Shown in pieces: positions 1 through 6,460 of a DNA stretch of 7,924 bases. The notes beneath the pieces are model-generated. The model saw only the letters and a program-made list of their open reading frames with translations. It did no database searches and had not been told where the DNA came from. Within the stretch, counting starts at the first letter, position 1, and the number at the start of each line of letters is the position of its first letter. The position numbers and the translations under genes were made by a program. Source of the stretch: JBAROU01 sp049642385 (GTDB lineage: Bacteria; Chloroflexota; Dehalococcoidia; DSTF01; RBG-16-68-14); the NCBI GenBank assembly GCA_049642385.1, contig JBAROU010000013.1:1-7924 (forward strand), read 5' to 3'.

Positions 1-1040
1 TCTCGTTCACCGAGCACCATTTCCACGTCGAGGGCTTCGAGATATCGAACAACCCGGTGATGCTCGACCTGTTCATCGCGCTGAACACCAAACGGATCCG
101 CGTCGGGCAGCTGGGTATCGTGCTGCCGGCGCAGAACCCGCTGCGCGTCGCTGAGGACATCGCGATGTTGGACCACATGAGTGGCGGCAGGGCGAATGCC
201 GGCTTCGCGCGCGGCTATCAGCGCCGCTGGGTGGATGTGATGGGCCAGCAGATGCACGGCATCCACGGGGCCACGCCCGGCCAGCACGACGAGATCGACG
301 CAGCGAACCGCGCGGCGTTCGAAGAGCACTTCCAGATCTTGAAGCGCGCCTGGACCGAGGACATGATCGACTTCGAGGGCAAGTACTGGCACATCCCGCC
401 CGAAGGCACGCCCTGGGACATCGATGCGACGAGGCAGTGGGGCGCCGGCGTGGACGAGCACAACATCGTGCGCCAGATCGGCGTCGTGCCGAAGCCGCTG
501 CAGAAGCCCCACCCGCCGTTGTTCCAGCCGTTCGCGTCGAGCGAGAGCACGATCCGCTGGTGCGCGCGCGAGCACGTCACGGCGATCTTGCCGCCGATGT
601 ACCGCGGCATGCAGAACGAACTCTACGAGGTGTACCAGGACGAAGCGAACAACGTCGGGCGGAAGCTGGAGCCGGGCGAGGGCCTCGGTGTGCTGCGCGA
701 CGTCATCGTTGCTGACACCGATGAGGAGGCGCTTGAGCTGTGGCACCACAGCGGTCAGTACTGCGGCGCTGCCTGGTTCGCCCCGTTCGGGTTCTGGCGT
801 GGCTTCACGGAGCCCGGGCGCGAGGAGATGCTCAGCGTGCCGGAGCTGATGGAGCGCGGACTGATCCTCGTTGGCTCACCTGACACGGTGAGCAAGCAGA
901 TGGAGCGCATGCTGGACGGCACGCCGATCCGCTGGCTCTTCGCCTGGACGTACAATGGCCTGGTGCCGCACAACAAGCTGATGCGCTCGCTGGAGCTCTT
1001 CGCCACGAAGGTGCTCCCGCGCTTCCACGACGGGGCCTAG
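1..1040 (+). CDS. Luciferase-like (LLM) flavin-dependent oxidoreductase, 5' partial
   Basis: The frame is open from base 3 to the TAG at 1038-1040, giving 345 visible residues, so the true start lies upstream; the GTG at 57 is an internal valine codon. The visible N-terminal part has the EHHF motif (bases 12-23), then an ALNTKRIRVG strand, VLPAQNPLRVAEDIAMLDHMSGGR and GFARGY, all typical of the bacterial luciferase-like TIM-barrel family that binds FMN or F420. The C-terminal part has a GSPDTVSKQMERML segment, usual near the end of these proteins. Probably about 20-50 residues are missing. By family, members are two-component monooxygenases or F420-dependent dehydrogenases acting in the cytoplasm, on ketones, alkanes, sulfonates or terpenoids among others; the substrate cannot be read here. 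Only nine bases separate it from the thiolase-like gene, so the two are probably co-transcribed. Family assignment is firm; cofactor and reaction are open. Confidence 0.9.
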   Translation, partial: SFTEHHFHVEGFEISNNPVMLDLFIALNTKRIRVGQLGIVLPAQNPLRVAEDIAMLDHMSGGRANAGFARGYQRRWVDVMGQQMHGIHGATPGQHDEIDAANRAAFEEHFQILKRAWTEDMIDFEGKYWHIPPEGTPWDIDATRQWGAGVDEHNIVRQIGVVPKPLQKPHPPLFQPFASSESTIRWCAREHVTAILPPMYRGMQNELYEVYQDEANNVGRKLEPGEGLGVLRDVIVADTDEEALELWHHSGQYCGAAWFAPFGFWRGFTEPGREEMLSVPELMERGLILVGSPDTVSKQMERMLDGTPIRWLFAWTYNGLVPHNKLMRSLELFATKVLPRFHDGA

Positions 1041-1049
1041 CGGGCGTCG

Positions 1050-2237
1050 ATGTCCCCTCTAGGGTCCCTCCGAGGGGTCGCCGCGATCACCGGCATCGGC
1101 GAGATGAAGCCGGTGCGCTACACCGAAGGCCGCACCACGCTTGAGATGATCGCGGAGGTGGCCCGCATGGCCGCCGCCGATGCGGGTGTCGAGCTGCGCG
1201 AGATCGACGGCCTGCTCGTCGACCCGTTCAACGACACACCACTCGTGATTCCGTCCACCGTCGCCGAGTACCTCGGGCTCCAGGTGACCTTCGGTGAGCT
1301 GGTCGACCTTGGAGGAGCGACCGGGGCGGCGATGGTCTGGCGCGCCGCGGCGGCGATCGCCGCCGGCCAGTGCGAGACATGCCTCTGCGTCTCCGCCACG
1401 CCGCGTGAGGCGCGCCAAACGATTGGGTGGAGCGGCGCGCAGGCGCGGCCGTACGTCTCGCCGGACGCCGAGTTCGAGTTCCCGTACGGCGCGATCGGCG
1501 CGAACTACGCGTTCGCGCTGATCGCCCAGCGTTACGCCTACGAGTACGGCCTCACGGATCAGCAACGCGCGAAGGTGGCCGTCGATCAGCGCACGAATGC
1601 CTGCGCCAACCCGGACGCGATCTTCTTCGGTGCGCCGATCACCATCGAGGATGTGCTCGCCTCGCCGATGGTCCTGGAGCCGCTGCACATGCTGGAGATC
1701 GTGATGCCCTGCGCGGGCGGCGCGGCGCTGATCGTGACTTCGGCGGAGAAGGCGAGGCGCGGCAAGCGCCCGTCGGCGTACCTGCTGGGCGCGGGCGAGC
1801 GCCTCACGCACAAGTCGATCGCCGCCGCGCCGTCGCTGACGAGCACGGCGGTGAAGGCCGCGGCCGACAAGGCGTTCGCGATGGCGGGCGTGCGCCGTTC
1901 CGACATCAAGCTCGCGTCGGTCTACGACTGCTATACGATCTCCGTGCTGGTGACGCTGGAGGACGCCGGCTTCTGCAGTAAGGGTGAGGCGGGCGCTTTC
2001 GTCGAAGCGCACGACCTGACCTGGAAGGGCGACTTCCCTGTAAACACGCACGGCGGCCAGCTCTCGTTCGGGCAGGCGGGGCTGGCGGGTGGCATGTCGC
2101 ACGTGACCGAGGCGGCGCGCCAGGTGATGGGCATCGCGGGCGACCGTCAGATCGACGGCTGCGACCTGGCGTACGTGAACGGCAACGGCGGCTTCATGGC
2201 CGAGCAGGCGTCGCTGGTGCTGGGGAGAGACGTGTGA
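1050..2237 (+). CDS. Thiolase-superfamily protein (SCP-x/Ltp type) without canonical catalytic residues
   Basis: The 395-residue protein spans the full length of SCP-x-type thiolases. Residues 7-20 (LRGVAAITGIGEMK) match the usual start of the family and support the ATG at 1050, although no strong Shine-Dalgarno is visible. Other landmarks are VDLGGATG (85-92), PLHMLEIVMPCAGGAA (211-226), VYDCYT (291-296), NTHGG (332-336) and GNGGFM (378-383). By motif alignment the nucleophilic Cys of thiolases falls on Gly89, the GHP His on Gln342 (GQA), and the C-terminal CxGGG Cys on Gly378. Ordinary Claisen thiolysis is therefore unlikely. The next gene encodes a DUF35 protein overlapping by four bases. 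Family members lacking the Cys and paired with DUF35, such as Ltp2 with ChsH2, are retro-aldolases cleaving tertiary beta-hydroxyacyl-CoA. A retro-aldolase or other C-C lyase is my best inference; a thiolase with altered chemistry remains possible. Confidence 0.9.
   Translation: MSPLGSLRGVAAITGIGEMKPVRYTEGRTTLEMIAEVARMAAADAGVELREIDGLLVDPFNDTPLVIPSTVAEYLGLQVTFGELVDLGGATGAAMVWRAAAAIAAGQCETCLCVSATPREARQTIGWSGAQARPYVSPDAEFEFPYGAIGANYAFALIAQRYAYEYGLTDQQRAKVAVDQRTNACANPDAIFFGAPITIEDVLASPMVLEPLHMLEIVMPCAGGAALIVTSAEKARRGKRPSAYLLGAGERLTHKSIAAAPSLTSTAVKAAADKAFAMAGVRRSDIKLASVYDCYTISVLVTLEDAGFCSKGEAGAFVEAHDLTWKGDFPVNTHGGQLSFGQAGLAGGMSHVTEAARQVMGIAGDRQIDGCDLAYVNGNGGFMAEQASLVLGRDV
2222..2227 (+). promoter_or_regulatory. 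Ribosome binding site deciding the GTG start of the DUF35 gene
   Basis: GGGGAG lies six bases before the GTG at 2234, inside the last codons of the thiolase-like gene. It supports the GTG start and reinitiation at the GTGA stop/start overlap. Confidence 0.6.
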
Positions 2238-2653
2238 GCGAGCGTCCGCTTCGCCCCAAGCCGCTGCCGACGCCGACCGCCATCACGAAGCCCTTTTGGG
2301 AGGCGACGAAGCGTCACAAGCTCGTGCTGCAGCGTTGCGCCGCCTGCCAGCAGTACGTCTTCTATCCTCGACCGTTCTGCCCCGCGTGCGGCTCGTCCGA
2401 TCTCGCGTGGACGGACGTGAGCGGGAAGGGAACCGTCTACAGCTACACCGTTGCGCGGCGGCCGACGTCGAGGGCGTTCGAGGCGGATGTGCCGTACGTG
2501 ATCGCGATCGTCGAGCTGGACGAAGGGCCGCGCATGCTGTCGAACGTCGTCGGCTGCGCGCCGGAGGACGTCCGTTGCGGGATGGCCGTCGTCGCGGAGT
2601 ACGAGGATGCGTCGGACGAGATCACGCTGGTGAAGTTCCGGCCGGCAGGGTAG
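2234..2653 (+). CDS. DUF35 zinc-ribbon/OB-fold protein, partner of the thiolase-like protein
   Basis: This 139-residue protein has the two-part DUF35 architecture. An N-terminal helix (FWEATKRHKLVLQRC) leads into a rubredoxin-like zinc ribbon with Cys35-x2-Cys38 and Cys49-x2-Cys52. A C-terminal OB fold follows (about 60-137: GKGTVYSYTVARR, VPYVIAIVELDEGPRMLSNV, then the V..F end). The length is normal for the family. The GTG start at 2234 shares four bases with the thiolase stop (GTGA), and GGGGAG at 2222-2227 lies six bases upstream, which suggests translational coupling. DUF35 proteins form complexes with thiolase-fold enzymes: the Ltp2 aldolase needs the DUF35 domain of ChsH2, and archaeal HMG-CoA synthase/thiolase complexes use one to bind or channel CoA. 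I infer that it forms a stable complex with the preceding protein and helps bind the acyl-CoA. It is unlikely to have enzymatic activity alone. Confidence 0.93.
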   Translation: MSERPLRPKPLPTPTAITKPFWEATKRHKLVLQRCAACQQYVFYPRPFCPACGSSDLAWTDVSGKGTVYSYTVARRPTSRAFEADVPYVIAIVELDEGPRMLSNVVGCAPEDVRCGMAVVAEYEDASDEITLVKFRPAG

Positions 2654-2666
2654 GGTAGGCGTAATC

Positions 2667-2695
2667 TTGACGCCGTCCGCCGCCGGCGCTATACA
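2667..2695 (+). promoter_or_regulatory. Predicted sigma70-type promoter of the crotonase/CoA transferase unit
   Basis: TTGACG at 2667-2672 matches the -35 consensus at five of six positions. TATACA at 2690-2695 matches the -10 consensus at four of six, including the key TA.. start. The spacer is exactly 17 bp. It sits in the only sizeable intergenic gap of the window (2654-2728), and transcription would begin near 2701-2704, about 25 bases before the crotonase ATG. This splits the plus-strand genes into two units, although read-through from the upstream genes is possible because no terminator is visible. Predicted from consensus only. Confidence 0.55.
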
Positions 2696-2702
2696 CAAGC
2701 GC
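2686..2702. promoter_or_regulatory. Inverted repeat GCGCT-N7-AGCGC over the -10 box, possible operator
   Basis: GCGCT at 2686-2690 and AGCGC at 2698-2702 form a perfect 5-bp dyad with a 7-bp spacer. It straddles the -10 element and likely transcription start of the predicted promoter. A repressor bound here would block transcription. The arms are short and GC-rich, so chance is a real possibility in DNA of this composition. Confidence 0.25.
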
Positions 2703-2716
2703 ACGATTCGGACCCC

Positions 2717-2722
2717 AGGAGG
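2717..2722 (+). promoter_or_regulatory. Perfect Shine-Dalgarno AGGAGG of the crotonase gene
   Basis: AGGAGG ends six bases before the ATG at 2729. It is the strongest ribosome binding site in the window and fixes the start of the first gene after the predicted promoter, consistent with a leader gene of a new transcription unit. Confidence 0.8.
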
Positions 2723-2728
2723 CTCATT

Positions 2729-3592
2729 ATGCCGGATGACATTGTTCTTCACGAAAAGCGCGGCCACGTCGCGTACATCACGCTCAACGTCCCCCAGAAG
2801 CTGAACGCCATGACGGACGCGATGCTAGACTCCGTCCTCGAAGGTGTACGGCGGGCGGAAGAAGACGACGACGTGAAGGTCGTGGTGATAAAGGGCGCGG
2901 GGAAGTGCTTCAGCTCCGGTTGGGACCTGGAGGAGATCGGGCGGATGTATGGCATCGAAGATATCAAGTCGGGCGAGAAGTCGCGCCGGCCGCCCCAGCG
3001 CAACGGCCTCATGCTGGACCGGCGGCGCTCGGAGAAGTATGCCGCGATCCTGCTCTCGATGAAGACGACGATCGCGCAGGTGCACGGCTACTGCTTCGGC
3101 GCGGCGTGGATGCTCGCGCTGGTGTGCGACTTCGTGATCGCCTCGGACGACGCGAGCTTCGCCCAGACCGAGCAGCGCCTGGGCGCGTCGGGGACGATGT
3201 GGACACTGCCGCTGACGATCCTCCACGCTGGGCCGAAGAAGGCGCGCGAGCTGCTCCTCACCGGTCGCGAGTTCGACGCGGCGGAAGCCGAACGGTTGAA
3301 CTTGATCAACAAGGTCGTGCCGGCCGGTGAGCTGGAGAACGAGGTAAACGCCTGGACGGAGCGGATCAGCCTGCTGCCGCGCGACGGGCTTGCCATCGGA
3401 AAGGCGTACACGAACATGACCTACGACCTGCTGCGCATGGTGTCGCCGTTTTTGCAATACTCGGCGTCGCACCCGCTCGTCGTCGGCATGCGCTGGGCGG
3501 AAGACGAGACGAGCTTCGTCAAGGAGCGGCGTGACTTCGGCTCGCGCGAGGCGGCCCAGAAGCGCGCCGCCCGCTTCGATGAGCAAGGATGA
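2729..3592 (+). CDS. Enoyl-CoA hydratase/isomerase (crotonase) family protein
   Basis: A 287-residue crotonase-fold protein, cytoplasmic and acting on CoA thioesters. The first half has VAYITLNVPQKLNAM (14-28) and the oxyanion-hole segment CFSSGWDL (60-67). The second oxyanion strand is QVHGYCFGAAWMLALVCDF (117-135), followed by ASFAQTEQRLG (142-152), the KARELLLTGREFDA segment (171-184) and GLINKVVP-like NLINKVVP (191-198). Compared with rat enoyl-CoA hydratase, the position of Glu144 is Met128, while Glu164 is kept as Glu148. A single glutamate at that place is seen in enoyl-CoA isomerases, so isomerisation, or a hydratase-like reaction by another mechanism, is more likely than standard hydration. 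A charged stretch at about 71-103 (SGEKSRRPPQRNG) follows the first oxyanion segment. Its stop overlaps the next gene by 14 bases. Family is certain; the exact reaction is not. Confidence 0.93.
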   Translation: MPDDIVLHEKRGHVAYITLNVPQKLNAMTDAMLDSVLEGVRRAEEDDDVKVVVIKGAGKCFSSGWDLEEIGRMYGIEDIKSGEKSRRPPQRNGLMLDRRRSEKYAAILLSMKTTIAQVHGYCFGAAWMLALVCDFVIASDDASFAQTEQRLGASGTMWTLPLTILHAGPKKARELLLTGREFDAAEAERLNLINKVVPAGELENEVNAWTERISLLPRDGLAIGKAYTNMTYDLLRMVSPFLQYSASHPLVVGMRWAEDETSFVKERRDFGSREAAQKRAARFDEQG

Positions 3593-4790
3593 CATAGCCG
3601 GCCCGCTGACCGGCACCGTCGTCCTGGACATGTCGCAGGCGGTGACCGGCCCCTACGCGGCGTGGTTGCTTGGGGGCATGGGCGCGCGGGTGATCAAGCT
3701 CGAAGGGCCGATGGGCGATCAGGCGCGCTGGTCGTCGCGCAACAGCGAGAACATTAGCCCGCTCTTTGCGCTCTATAACGGCGGTAAGGAATCGATCACG
3801 CTCAACCTCAAGACCGAGAAGGGGCGTGAGATCTTCAAACAGATCATCCCCAAAGTCGACGCTGTGATCGAGAACTTCGTGCCGGGCACGATGGACGACT
3901 GGGGCCTTTCGTACGAAACGCTCGCGGCGCTCAACTCGCGCATGGTCTACGCCTCGATCTCCGGCTTCGGGCGGGAGAGCAAGTACAGCCACGCGCCTGG
4001 GCTGGATATGGCGATGCAGGCGATGACGGGCATGATGGCTGCGACGGGGTTCCCGGACTCGCCGCCCACGCTCGCTGGCGTGCTGTTCGTCGATACGCTC
4101 GTCTCGCCGCACGTCGTCTCGGGCGTCGTCGCCGCGCTGTACGAACGCGAGCGCACGGGCAAGGGCCGTCGATTGGAGATCGCCATGCGCGATGTGGCGG
4201 CCTGCATCCCGTTCAACCTCTACAACATCTACTACAACACCGGCCGCGTGCCGAAGCGCTCGGGTAACCTGCTGGTGGGCTTTTCGCCCGGGAACCTGTA
4301 CGAGGCGACCGATGGCCATGTGTACATCGCCTGCAACACCGACAAGCAGGCGCATGCTGTGTTCCGTGTGATCGGCCGCGAAGACTTGATCACGATGGAC
4401 GGCTTCGCGAGTGGCCGCGAACGGTGGGCGAACCACGAGGAGATCGATCGCATCGTTGGCGTCTGGACGCAGGCGCGGACGAAGAGCGAGGCGTTCGATG
4501 CCATGATCGCCGCCGATGTACCGTGTGGTGTCGTGATGGACATCGAGGAGGTGCTCAACGACGAGGACCTGAACGCCCGCGGCGTCTTCGGAGAAATCGA
4601 TCAGCCAGGCATCGGGCCGCTGCGGTTGCCGCGCTCGCCTATCGTGTTCGACGAACGCGCGCCCGTTCGTACCAGCCCGCTGTTGGGCGAGCATAACGCG
4701 CGGGTGTACCACGAGCTGTTCGGTTACGACGAAGCACAACTCGCGGCGCTGGTAGACGAGGGCGTGATCACGAGCGGGCCAGGCGGGTAG
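3579..4790 (+). CDS. CaiB/BaiF (family III) CoA transferase
   Basis: The protein is a 403-residue family III CoA transferase, which moves CoA between a donor thioester and an acid such as carnitine, formate/oxalate, bile acid or an aromatic acid. The start has PLTGTVVLDMSQAVTGPYAAWLLGGMGARVIKLEGP (family N-terminal motif, about 9-44). The catalytic aspartate is Asp143 in HAPGLDMAMQAMTGMM, aligned with Asp169 of formyl-CoA transferase. Later landmarks are ERTGKGRRLEIAM (191-203), NLYEATDGHVYIAC (239-252) and DVPCGVV (313-319). I chose the ATG at 3579, which places the VLD motif at the usual distance from the N-terminus and overlaps the crotonase stop by 14 bases. A GTG at 3531 after AAGGAG (3521-3526) would add 16 low-complexity residues and is less likely. 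Its place between the crotonase and the EthD gene suggests it activates the pathway's acid substrate. Confidence 0.94.
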   Translation: MSKDDIAGPLTGTVVLDMSQAVTGPYAAWLLGGMGARVIKLEGPMGDQARWSSRNSENISPLFALYNGGKESITLNLKTEKGREIFKQIIPKVDAVIENFVPGTMDDWGLSYETLAALNSRMVYASISGFGRESKYSHAPGLDMAMQAMTGMMAATGFPDSPPTLAGVLFVDTLVSPHVVSGVVAALYERERTGKGRRLEIAMRDVAACIPFNLYNIYYNTGRVPKRSGNLLVGFSPGNLYEATDGHVYIACNTDKQAHAVFRVIGREDLITMDGFASGRERWANHEEIDRIVGVWTQARTKSEAFDAMIAADVPCGVVMDIEEVLNDEDLNARGVFGEIDQPGIGPLRLPRSPIVFDERAPVRTSPLLGEHNARVYHELFGYDEAQLAALVDEGVITSGPGG

Positions 4791-4794
4791 GGGG
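4789..4794 (+). promoter_or_regulatory. Ribosome binding site deciding the TTG start of the EthD gene
   Basis: AGGGGG overlaps the stop codon of the CoA transferase gene and sits six bases before the TTG at 4801. With no ATG near, it makes TTG the best start. The protein then begins MEKLIFFYHRADGL, as expected for an EthD domain. Confidence 0.6.
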
Positions 4795-4800
4795 CTAACG

Positions 4801-5502
4801 TTGGAGAAGCTGATCTTCTTCTACCATCGCGCTGACGGTCTCGACCGAGAGGAGTTCCAGCGGCGCTATCTGGATGAGCACGCTCCGCTCGTGCTGGAGC
4901 ACTGCCCGCGGCTACGCCGCTATGTCGTCAATGTGTTCGATACGGGCAAAGAGCGCTCGGAACCGTTCGAGCCGGACGGTACGCCGCTCTCCGTCGATGT
5001 CGCCGTCGAGCTGTGGTACGACCGGATGGAGCACTATGCCGATCGTTCCCAGCGCTACGACTCGCCCGAAGGCGCGGCCGCAGTGGACCGCAGTCGCGCC
5101 GAGCTGGTTGGCGCTAGTATGGGCTACCACGTCGATGAGCGCGTGCAGCGCGACAACGAGCGCGGGTGGGCCGTCGGCGCGAGATCGCCGGGAGAGAAGC
5201 TGGTCGCGCCGCTCCGCCGCAGGGCGGATCTCACGCACGATCAGTTCGTCGAGCACTGGGTACACACGCACTCGCCGCTGGCGCTGAAGCACGTGCTTGG
5301 CATGTGGCGCTACGTTACAAACGTCGTCATCGAGCCGGTGACGGCGGGCGCGCCGGAGACGGACGGCATCGTCGAGGTGCACTACATGGACGAACGCAGC
5401 TTCGACTCGCCTGAGGGGCAGGCGATCATGGAGGTAGACGTGGCGCAGTTCCTGCAGACGCCGTCGCGTCTCATGGCCAGCGAACACATCCTTAGGGGGT
5501 AG
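4801..5502 (+). CDS. Tandem EthD-domain protein (two ferredoxin-like repeats)
   Basis: The 233-residue protein contains two copies of the EthD dimeric alpha/beta-barrel domain. Copy one (about 2-112) has REEFQRRYLDEHAPL (16-30), LRRYVVNV (38-45) and YDSPEG (86-91). Copy two (about 131-231) has HDQFVEHWVHTHSPL (146-160), MWRYVTNV (168-175) and FDSPEG (201-206). The paired His before AP/SP and the DSPEG box are the family hallmark. EthD was named from the ether-degradation locus of Rhodococcus, where it is required but its chemistry is unclear; relatives act as monooxygenase-like or isomerase/lactone-handling proteins. A single-chain duplication would form the barrel that others make by dimerising. 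It starts with TTG, ten bases after the CoA transferase stop, and lies two bases before the lipoprotein gene, so it belongs to the same unit. The precise reaction is unknown. Confidence 0.85.
   Translation: MEKLIFFYHRADGLDREEFQRRYLDEHAPLVLEHCPRLRRYVVNVFDTGKERSEPFEPDGTPLSVDVAVELWYDRMEHYADRSQRYDSPEGAAAVDRSRAELVGASMGYHVDERVQRDNERGWAVGARSPGEKLVAPLRRRADLTHDQFVEHWVHTHSPLALKHVLGMWRYVTNVVIEPVTAGAPETDGIVEVHYMDERSFDSPEGQAIMEVDVAQFLQTPSRLMASEHILRG
5494..5499 (+). promoter_or_regulatory. Ribosome binding site of the lipoprotein gene
   Basis: AGGGGG lies within the last codons of the EthD gene and ends five bases before the ATG at 5505. It supports this start, which begins directly with a signal peptide, and translation from the shared transcript. 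Confidence 0.55.
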
Positions 5503-5504
5503 CG

Positions 5505-6458
5505 ATGCGACGTTTCTTGTGGCTTTCGATAGGCTTAGCGGCACTATTAGCGACGTTCGCCTGTGGCGGGGGATCGGATAACACGCCGGCGCCGACCGGC
5601 ACGACGCCCGGCGTGACGCCAGCGCTTACGCGGCTGCATATCGTCGACCAGAACGTGCTCCACGGGCTCCTGGACGAAGACCCGGCGGCGGAGCCGTACG
5701 ACCGCTTCCCGGAGCGAGTGCAGCTCCTCGCCAGCGCCCTCGCGGAGGCCCAGCCGGACATCATCTTTCTTCAGGAGGTGGTGATACCGGAGGCAGGCAG
5801 CGACTATCCGAAACCCCGCGAGGTCCTGCTCCAGGCGCTGGGCGCCGAGTACACCGCCGTCTTCGGTGACGCCGCTGGCCGGCCTATCGACACCGGCACG
5901 CTCGGGCAGCTGACGCTGACGCGGCTGCCGGTGCTCTCGTCGGAGAACCATTCTCTCGAGGGCGTGCGCGCGGTCCATCGCGTAACGCTCGAAACTGACG
6001 CCGGGGCGATCGACGTGTACAACGCGCACCTGGAAGGGACGAAAGATGATCCGCAGGCGGCGGTCGTCGAGATCAACAAGGTGCTGCAGTTCATCGACGA
6101 TACGAGAACGGGCGGCCCCGTGATCCTCGCGGGCGACTTCAATGCGGTGCCGGGCGACCCGTCGATTAAGGCGCTGCTTGACGCGGGCTTCAGCGATGCG
6201 CTCGCCACCGCTGGGGCCGCGACCTGCAACGCTGCGGGCGACCCGGGCTGCACGAACTCGACGATGCCGCTCGGTGACAACGCGGAGAACCACGCCGACC
6301 ACCGCATCGACTACATCTTCGTGCTGCCAGGCGACGACGTGTCGATGGATGTCGAAGACGCTTCGCTCTTCCACGATGAGCCGATCGACATCGGCGATGG
6401 GCACACGCTACGAATATCCGACCACATCGGTGTCCAGGCGACGCTGGTCCTGGAGTAG
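5505..6458 (+). CDS. Predicted exported endonuclease/exonuclease/phosphatase-family lipoprotein
   Basis: The 317-residue protein starts with a short basic tip (MRR), a hydrophobic helix (4-18) and Cys20 in a weak lipobox (TFAC; Thr rather than Leu/Val at -3). A Gly/Ser/Thr/Pro-rich linker to about 40 follows. This indicates export and probable lipid anchoring. The rest is a metal-dependent endonuclease/exonuclease/phosphatase domain with its catalytic set in order: Asn50 (VDQN), Glu91 (FLQEV), His175 (YNAHLEG), Asp211 and Asn213 (AGDFN), Asp269 (DHRIDYIFV), and Asp306-His307 (ISDH). Such enzymes hydrolyse phosphodiesters in nucleic acids, inositol phosphates or sphingomyelin; an extracellular form would suit phosphate or nucleic acid scavenging. 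Cys241 and Cys249 lie in a loop and could form a disulfide outside the cell. It follows the EthD gene by two bases, yet its role in the acyl-CoA pathway is unclear. Fold and export are well supported; substrate is unknown. Confidence 0.88.
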   Translation: MRRFLWLSIGLAALLATFACGGGSDNTPAPTGTTPGVTPALTRLHIVDQNVLHGLLDEDPAAEPYDRFPERVQLLASALAEAQPDIIFLQEVVIPEAGSDYPKPREVLLQALGAEYTAVFGDAAGRPIDTGTLGQLTLTRLPVLSSENHSLEGVRAVHRVTLETDAGAIDVYNAHLEGTKDDPQAAVVEINKVLQFIDDTRTGGPVILAGDFNAVPGDPSIKALLDAGFSDALATAGAATCNAAGDPGCTNSTMPLGDNAENHADHRIDYIFVLPGDDVSMDVEDASLFHDEPIDIGDGHTLRISDHIGVQATLVLE

Positions 6459-6460
6459 GG

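Noticed and set aside
57..62. GTG or ATG at 57-62 as the true start of the flavin oxidoreductase
   Set aside because: The frame is open upstream to base 3 and encodes the family motif EHHF, so these codons are internal and the gene begins before the window.
1059..2102. Long open frame on the minus strand opposite the thiolase-like gene (347 codons)
   Set aside because: Arg-rich, without motifs or a ribosome binding site. It is a shadow of the plus-strand gene's third-position GC bias.
3531..3578. Upstream GTG start for the CoA transferase with AAGGAG before it
   Set aside because: It would add 16 residues of Arg/Ala/Ser-rich sequence lying inside the crotonase gene and unlike the family N-terminus. 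The ATG at 3579 fits the usual length, although its own ribosome binding site is weak.
3519..4739. Long open frame on the minus strand opposite the CoA transferase gene (406 codons)
   Set aside because: It is rich in Arg, His, Asp and Val with no recognisable domain, as expected from the antisense of GC-rich coding DNA. The plus strand encodes a clear family III CoA transferase.
5547..6404. Minus-strand open frame opposite the lipoprotein gene (285 codons)
   Set aside because: No domain and Arg/Val/His-rich composition. The plus strand carries the full catalytic set of a known fold.
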